Positions 5,304 to 9,102 of a stretch of 9,102 nt of DNA are shown in pieces. Below the pieces are notes generated by a model. It was not told the origin of the DNA, did no database searches, and was given only the letters and a program-made list of their open reading frames with translations. The stretch's first letter is position 1. Each line of letters opens with the position of its first letter. The stretch comes from Bacteroidota bacterium (GTDB lineage Bacteria > Bacteroidota > Bacteroidia > Cytophagales > Hymenobacteraceae), in the NCBI GenBank assembly GCA_023424725.1, contig JAFADQ010000290.1, positions 1 to 9,102 on the forward strand, written 5' to 3'. A program made the position numbers and the translations under genes.

Positions 5304-7781
5304 TTACTTTGTTAGTACTAACTTTATGTATGTTTGCTCGGTACCACTTACCATGCGGCAAATGTACATTCCTGCAGGTAAGTTGTTGCCATTTAGTTCG
5401 TACTCGTAGTTAACGCCGGCTTCGGCTTTTCCGGTAAAAATATCTTTTACCATCTTCCCGTTCATATCAAACACCTGCACCTGAATGTCGGACTCGCTGC
5501 TGGTATTAAGGCTAATGGTGGTGCTGTTTGTGAATGGGTTTGGATAGGCGGTAAGCTCCATCTTCGCAACTTCTACTTCTTCTGCAAAACGGGCAGTAGA
5601 GTTACACTCGCCCAGATAACCACCGTTTTTTAGGTGCGCCGGAACTGCGTTAGGGCTAACACAAATTGTGTGAGGGTTATTTTTTGTGTTTACACATATC
5701 AAAACTTTGTCTTTTTTCTTGCCGTTCCCGCAGCTAACATCTGTTGCATGCACCAGTACGTTGTCGGTAGCGCTGCAGCCTTCGCTGTCTGTTACGGTAA
5801 GGGTGTAAAGAGTTGGCGATGTTGGGCAAACGGTGGTAGTGTGGCTGTTTGAGTTATTGCTCCAGGCAAAAGAAAAATTGCCGTTGCCACCTGTAGCAGA
5901 TCCGCTAAGTGTGGCGCATTCGTTGCCAGCATAGCCAAAGTAAGTCATTTGGTCGCTTCCTGCATTTGCAATTATGGCTGCGGGCTGCGTTAAGTTATAA
6001 TTTAGAGTAGCGGTGCAGCCATTTGCATCTGTAATAGTTACATCGTAAGCGCCGGCAGTCAGGTTTGTTACATCTTCTGTGGTTGCGCCATTGCTCCAGC
6101 TGTACGTGTAAGGAGCAGTGCCACCAGTTACAGTAACATCTATAGAGCCATCTGCAACGCCTGCGCACGAAACGTTAAAGCCACTGCTGTAGGTAGCTAC
6201 AGTTCCGGTAGCAGTAACAGGGTCGGAACCAACAGAGCCATACACATCTGCATAAGCATACGTTTCGCAGCCATTGGCATCTGTTATCAATACTTCGTAA
6301 AAACCATCTGCTACATTAACAGGGTTCTGATCGGTAGAGCCGTTGCTCCACAAGAAAGAATAGGGCGCTTCGCCACCTTCCAGATACAATTCTATTGCAC
6401 CGGAGTATCCTCCACAGTTGCTGGTTGCAGGCGCATCATAATTCTGATACCCGAAAGCAAACATTGGGTTGGCAGAGTTTATGGTTACGGTTTCTATAGC
6501 GCTTTCGCAGCCCTTGGCGTCTTTAACCTGTACAGAATAAGTGCCAGGGTTTAATCCGCTGAAAACATTAGAAGCCTGATAAGCCTGGTTGTCTATTTTA
6601 TAGGTAAATGGGCCAATTCCTGCTGTAGGAGTTACTTCTATAGAGCCGTTGGCGCCGCCATAGCAGGTTACATGATTTACGGTTGAAGTTGCTTCCGGAG
6701 CCTGATCTACTGTAACTAATACATTATCAGTAGCAGAGCAGCCATATTTATCTGTTACGGTAACAGTGTATTGGGTGGTTGCAGTTGGCGTTGCAACCGG
6801 ATTGGCCGTGTAAGCAGAGCTAAGGCCAGCCGATGGCGACCACTGATACGTAGTACCGGCACTCATTAAAGTAAGCGTCCAGTTAAGGAACATGCCCTGA
6901 TCTAAGTTGGCGTTATCTCTCACGTGCAACGTCCAGTTACCGTTTATAGGGCCACCGTGCAGGTTGCTGAAAGGCTGATCCGGAATCCAGGTGCCCGTAA
7001 AAGGTGCATTGGCATACGATACAGGTACCGTGGCCGATGGAGAGAAACAGGCATTAATATAATCGTCGCCGCTGCCGCCCCTGCGGTTATTCAGGAAAAT
7101 AGCTGCCCCGTTTGGCGCAACCAGTTGCACGCTCACATCGCTGGTGAAAGTATGGTTCAGGTTTACACAAACCGATACAATGGTATTGGCATCTATATTA
7201 CCAGTAGATAAGCCATTCACAACCACTGTCGAACTGGTGGTTTGGTAATTATAAATCGGCTCGTTTACAGTGGTTAATATTGGATAAGGCACAGCGCCCG
7301 GCCCTGCATTTGTTGCAACAGCAAGTTGTGTGCTTGTTCCTTCGCAAACTACCGTGTTAGATGCCGATACTCCTGCCGTAACAGGTGCAGGCTCAGTTAA
7401 GGTAACACTTGCGGTAGCAGTAGCGCCCATGGCATCTGTAACCACTACAGAGTATGTGCCGGCAGTAAGCAGGCCTGCATCTTCAGTAATACCGCCATTG
7501 CTCCAGATAAAGCTATAAGGGGCAACGCCGCCGGTTACGGTTAAGTCTGCTATACCATCATTTCCGCCGTAGCAGCTAATGTTAGCACCATTTGGAAAAG
7601 CAACAGCTACAATAGTTGCGCTTAGTGGCGTCAGATTACCCTGCTGCACCATTGTTTCTGCCGATGCGAAAGCCGAAGGTGAACCCATGAAAACAGGAGC
7701 ACTTACTGCTAAAATCGTAACAAGGCATGTGGTAAGCCTGTTGCTGGCCTTGCTAAATGTAGGAGTATATTTTCTTTCCAT
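5304..7781 (-). CDS. Secreted SprB-repeat protein with P-domain and type IX sorting domain
   Basis: The 825-residue protein has a long signal peptide (about 1-41, MERKYTPTF... to SAFASA). Domains in order: SprB-type repeat (about 68-131, ISCYGGNDG...GGVAPYSFIWSNG); P/Homo B domain (about 165-308, with DVSVQLVAPNG, RRGGSGDDYINACF and GNWTLHVRDN); an Ig/PKD-like stretch (309-359); three further SprB-type repeats (about 368-435, 453-513, 536-599); another Ig-like stretch (602-680); a Cys-rich linker (683-726, VSPNAVPAHL); and a type A T9SS C-terminal sorting domain (740-825, AYPNPFTNSTTISL to LPAGMY and KLVLTK). It should cross the outer membrane by the type IX system and be displayed or released; SprB repeats suggest an adhesin-like role. 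No protease domain is present. The frame extends 17 codons upstream, but the signal peptide fits the ATG at 7779-7781. It is a single gene with its own terminator; I found no clear promoter. Confidence 0.93.
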   Translation of the reverse strand: MERKYTPTFSKASNRLTTCLVTILAVSAPVFMGSPSAFASAETMVQQGNLTPLSATIVAVAFPNGANISCYGGNDGIADLTVTGGVAPYSFIWSNGGITEDAGLLTAGTYSVVVTDAMGATATASVTLTEPAPVTAGVSASNTVVCEGTSTQLAVATNAGPGAVPYPILTTVNEPIYNYQTTSSTVVVNGLSTGNIDANTIVSVCVNLNHTFTSDVSVQLVAPNGAAIFLNNRRGGSGDDYINACFSPSATVPVSYANAPFTGTWIPDQPFSNLHGGPINGNWTLHVRDNANLDQGMFLNWTLTLMSAGTTYQWSPSAGLSSAYTANPVATPTATTQYTVTVTDKYGCSATDNVLVTVDQAPEATSTVNHVTCYGGANGSIEVTPTAGIGPFTYKIDNQAYQASNVFSGLNPGTYSVQVKDAKGCESAIETVTINSANPMFAFGYQNYDAPATSNCGGYSGAIELYLEGGEAPYSFLWSNGSTDQNPVNVADGFYEVLITDANGCETYAYADVYGSVGSDPVTATGTVATYSSGFNVSCAGVADGSIDVTVTGGTAPYTYSWSNGATTEDVTNLTAGAYDVTITDANGCTATLNYNLTQPAAIIANAGSDQMTYFGYAGNECATLSGSATGGNGNFSFAWSNNSNSHTTTVCPTSPTLYTLTVTDSEGCSATDNVLVHATDVSCGNGKKKDKVLICVNTKNNPHTICVSPNAVPAHLKNGGYLGECNSTARFAEEVEVAKMELTAYPNPFTNSTTISLNTSSESDIQVQVFDMNGKMVKDIFTGKAEAGVNYEYELNGNNLPAGMYICRMVSGTEQTYIKLVLTK

Positions 7782-8333
7782 AATGGTATTGGTTATGATG
7801 TGTAAGGGTTTCGGTGTTTGGTTGCCTGCCAAAGTTTTAGCTGGCTTGCTCCGGTTAGTAAACCTTGTTTGGCAGATCTGTAAGAGAATTGAAAAACGAA
7901 GAGAGATTTATGGGAAACTTTTCGGTAACCGGGTCTGGATTTTCTCTTTCCGGGCCAGTTTCTGTTTAAAATTTCATCTGTCGTGTTTTAGCTTTCGTTA
8001 CGCCTGCGTACTCGTGTTTCTTATCCGGGGTACTGTGGTAAAATTATATTTAGCATCTTCTCAGGAACCCCTCCACAAGTGTTTTTTCTAATTATCTTAG
8101 ATTTATTATATAAGAAAATTCATAAACCATACGGTTTAAATATTTGTGCCACACTATATATTTTTTTGCCTACCTCCTTGTAGAATTAAATGCCACCGCC
8201 CGCCTTTTTGGCACCTACAGCCTCGCAAAAGAAAGTGCGAGGAAAGACTGCAATCAGTTAAAAATCAGTAAGTTATAAAATTAAATAGGCTTATTGCCTG
8301 ATAATCTACCTGTTAGGTTTTGAGGGAAAACTG
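7782..8333. other. Long divergent intergenic region, AT-rich
   Basis: There is no credible gene in this stretch between the leftward SprB-repeat gene and the mraZ control region. Bases about 8035-8190 are strongly AT-rich. A 7-bp hairpin, CCTCGCA/TGCGAGG (8221-8227 and 8236-8242), has an 8-base purine-rich loop and no T tract. On the minus strand the nearest thing to a -7 box is AAACTTTG (plus 7830-7837), one mismatch from TAnnTTTG and without a well-placed TTG. I recognise no riboswitch or small RNA. It must contain the promoter of the secreted-protein gene and may give it a long leader. Confidence 0.6.
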
Positions 8334-8340
8334 AAAATGG

Positions 8341-8387
8341 TGTGGATAATGTGGATAAGTGGGGTGGAAAACCATACTTTCTCCACA
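8341..8387 (-). promoter_or_regulatory. DnaA box cluster upstream of mraZ
   Basis: Two exact copies of TGTGGATAA, the reverse complement of the consensus DnaA box TTATCCACA, lie head to tail at 8341-8349 and 8350-8358. A one-mismatch box on the plus strand, TTCTCCACA, lies at 8379-8387. The tandem pair ends about 55 bases before the mraZ -33 element. Binding by DnaA is inferred from the consensus only; the same DNA is also a series of GTGG motifs and could instead be an extension of the MraZ site. Confidence 0.55.
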
Positions 8388-8416
8388 AAGTGGTAAAAAG
8401 TGGTAAAAAATGGTTG
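8387..8416 (+). promoter_or_regulatory. MraZ operator, three 10-bp direct repeats
   Basis: AAAGTGGTAA (8387-8396), AAAGTGGTAA (8397-8406) and AAAATGGTTG (8407-8416) are tandem units phased at exactly 10 bp. MraZ is known to bind short direct repeats with one-turn spacing upstream of its own gene (TGGG-type in E. coli, AAAGTG-type in mollicutes). The third unit contains the TTG of the -33 element, so binding would block the promoter and give autorepression. The match is visible; the binding is inferred. Confidence 0.75.
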
Positions 8417-8443
8417 ACTTAATTCAGCAACTATGTACATTTG
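8414..8443 (+). promoter_or_regulatory. mraZ promoter (TTG-19-TACATTTG)
   Basis: TTG at 8414-8416, a 19-base spacer, and TACATTTG at 8436-8443 match the Bacteroidota housekeeping consensus exactly. Transcription would start near 8449, leaving a 5' untranslated region of about 30 bases before mraZ. Confidence 0.8.
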
Positions 8444-8480
8444 TAGAGGCCGTGTTTAAGATGGCCCGATACTGCTGTAA

Positions 8481-8948
8481 ATGGATTTCTTATCAGGTAA
8501 GTACGAGTGCAAGCTAGACCCTAAGGGTCGCCTCGTGTTGCCCGCGAAGATCAAAGGCAATTTGCCCGAGGCTTCCGGCAACAGCGTGGTGCTTATGCGC
8601 GGTTTCGAGCCTTGTCTGGTGCTGTATCCTAAGGTAGAGTGGAAGATAATTTACGATAAGGTGGCCGGCCTTAACGAGTTTAACGAAGAATACCGTCACT
8701 TTCAGCGGAACTTCTTCCGTGGCAATACCGAAATAGACCTCGATAACGTGGGCCGCTTTGTAGTACCAAAAACCATGAGCCGCTATGCCGGGCTGGAGAG
8801 CGAGGTAATTGTAGTTGGTTTGGGTAATCGCGTAGAGATCTGGAATCCGGAGCGCTACGAAGAGTTTTTAATAAAAGACCAGGCGCAGTTTTCTCAGCTG
8901 GCGCAGCAGTTTCTGGGCAACGATCCGGTAAAACCAATAGCCGAGTAA
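8481..8948 (+). CDS. mraZ: Transcriptional regulator MraZ
   Basis: The 155-residue DNA-binding protein, first gene of the division and cell-wall (dcw) cluster, forms ring-shaped oligomers and usually represses its own operon. Two AbrB/SpoVT-like half domains are visible, each with the family signature: D13-PKGRLVLP-21 and D88-NVGRFVVP-96. The N-terminus FLSGKYECKLD and the C-terminal AQQFLGN are also typical. Length is normal for Bacteroidota. The ATG at 8481 places the first signature at its standard distance from the N-terminus; another ATG at 8461 is in a different frame and reaches a stop after a few codons. Three candidate MraZ boxes overlap its own promoter. rsmH follows after one base, so they form an operon and are probably translationally coupled. 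Confidence 0.97.
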   Translation: MDFLSGKYECKLDPKGRLVLPAKIKGNLPEASGNSVVLMRGFEPCLVLYPKVEWKIIYDKVAGLNEFNEEYRHFQRNFFRGNTEIDLDNVGRFVVPKTMSRYAGLESEVIVVGLGNRVEIWNPERYEEFLIKDQAQFSQLAQQFLGNDPVKPIAE

Positions 8949-8949
8949 T

Positions 8950-9102
8950 ATGGAGTATCATGTTCCGGTGTTGTTGCAGGAATCGGTAGAGGGATTGGCC
9001 ATAGATCCGGCCGGGGTTTATGTAGACCTTACGTTTGGCGGCGGCGGCCATACCCGCGAAATACTGAAGCACTTAACCACCGGCAGGCTCTATAGCTTCG
9101 AT
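8950..9102 (+). CDS. rsmH: 16S rRNA (cytosine-1402 N4) methyltransferase, N-terminal part
   Basis: These are the first 51 codons of a gene that runs off the window. RsmH (formerly MraW) methylates N4 of C1402 in the decoding centre of 16S rRNA, using S-adenosylmethionine. The fragment begins MEYHVPVLLQESVEGL and contains the SAM-binding motif DLTFGGGGHT (residues 26-35), then YSFD at the cut end, where the conserved acidic residue after strand 2 lies. The ATG overlaps nothing: only one base separates it from the mraZ stop, the standard mraZ-rsmH arrangement. Start and identity are secure; the remainder cannot be judged. Confidence 0.96.
   Translation, partial: MEYHVPVLLQESVEGLAIDPAGVYVDLTFGGGGHTREILKHLTTGRLYSFD

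Noticed and set aside
7579..8091. A 170-codon plus-strand frame overlapping the SprB-gene start and the intergenic region.
   Set aside because: Its first part is antisense to the signal peptide and first repeat, and the remainder is low-complexity AT-rich DNA with no recognised motif.
8211..8260. A GCGAGGAAAGACTGC stretch reminiscent of the GAGGAAAGTCC element of RNase P RNA.
   Set aside because: The following bases do not match, and the other conserved parts of RNase P RNA are missing from this region.
7782..8387. Chromosomal replication origin.
   Set aside because: Only two perfect DnaA boxes and one near match are visible and no dnaA, rpmH or other origin-linked gene is present; the evidence supports DnaA control of mraZ at least as well.
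8461..8520. An upstream ATG at 8461 as a start for mraZ or a leader peptide.
   Set aside because: It is out of frame with mraZ and soon reaches a stop; no supporting signal was seen.

Overview
The window looks like a chromosomal segment from a pigmented gliding-type Bacteroidota, most likely order Cytophagales (Hymenobacteraceae-like, tentative). The pointers are a type IX secretion C-terminal sorting domain on a protein with SprB repeats, a TonB-dependent receptor with an N-terminal carboxypeptidase-regulatory-like domain, a CrtW-type carotenoid ketolase, Bacteroidota-style promoters (TTG, about 19-21 nt, TAnnTTTG), and the mraZ-rsmH start of the division/cell-wall cluster.

Layout. 1-313 is the 3' end of ispH (last step of the MEP isoprenoid pathway). 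314-824 has no gene but holds two same-direction copies of a 180-bp repeat with imperfect inverted ends. 825-1520 is a beta-carotene ketolase of the CrtW family (+). It converges on a small periplasmic heavy-metal-associated (HMA) protein (1627-1980, -) across a compact bidirectional terminator region that contains a perfect 23-bp inverted repeat. 1981-2362 holds a third, inverted copy of the 180-bp repeat. 2363-4606 (-) is a TonB-dependent receptor, preceded by a small cysteine-rich exported protein of the HYC_CC_PP type (4714-5151, -). With the HMA gene these form a probable metal-handling module. 5304-7781 (-) is a large secreted protein with SprB repeats, a P/Homo B domain and a T9SS sorting domain. 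7782-8480 is a long AT-rich divergent intergenic region. 8481-8948 is mraZ and 8950 onward is the start of rsmH.

The most interesting signals lie between the genes. (1) A 13-bp complementarity links the base just after the HYC_CC_PP stop codon to the start codon of the TonB receptor, so the mRNA could fold to hide that start and couple its translation to the upstream gene. (2) Two perfect tandem DnaA boxes (TGTGGATAA) sit directly upstream of the mraZ promoter. (3) Three 10-bp-phased MraZ boxes (AAAGTGGTAA type) run into the mraZ -33 element. (4) All three copies of the 180-bp repeat lie downstream of a gene and in that gene's sense direction.

No transposase, CRISPR array, tRNA or rRNA was seen, and no defence or otherwise plainly new multi-gene system was recognised.
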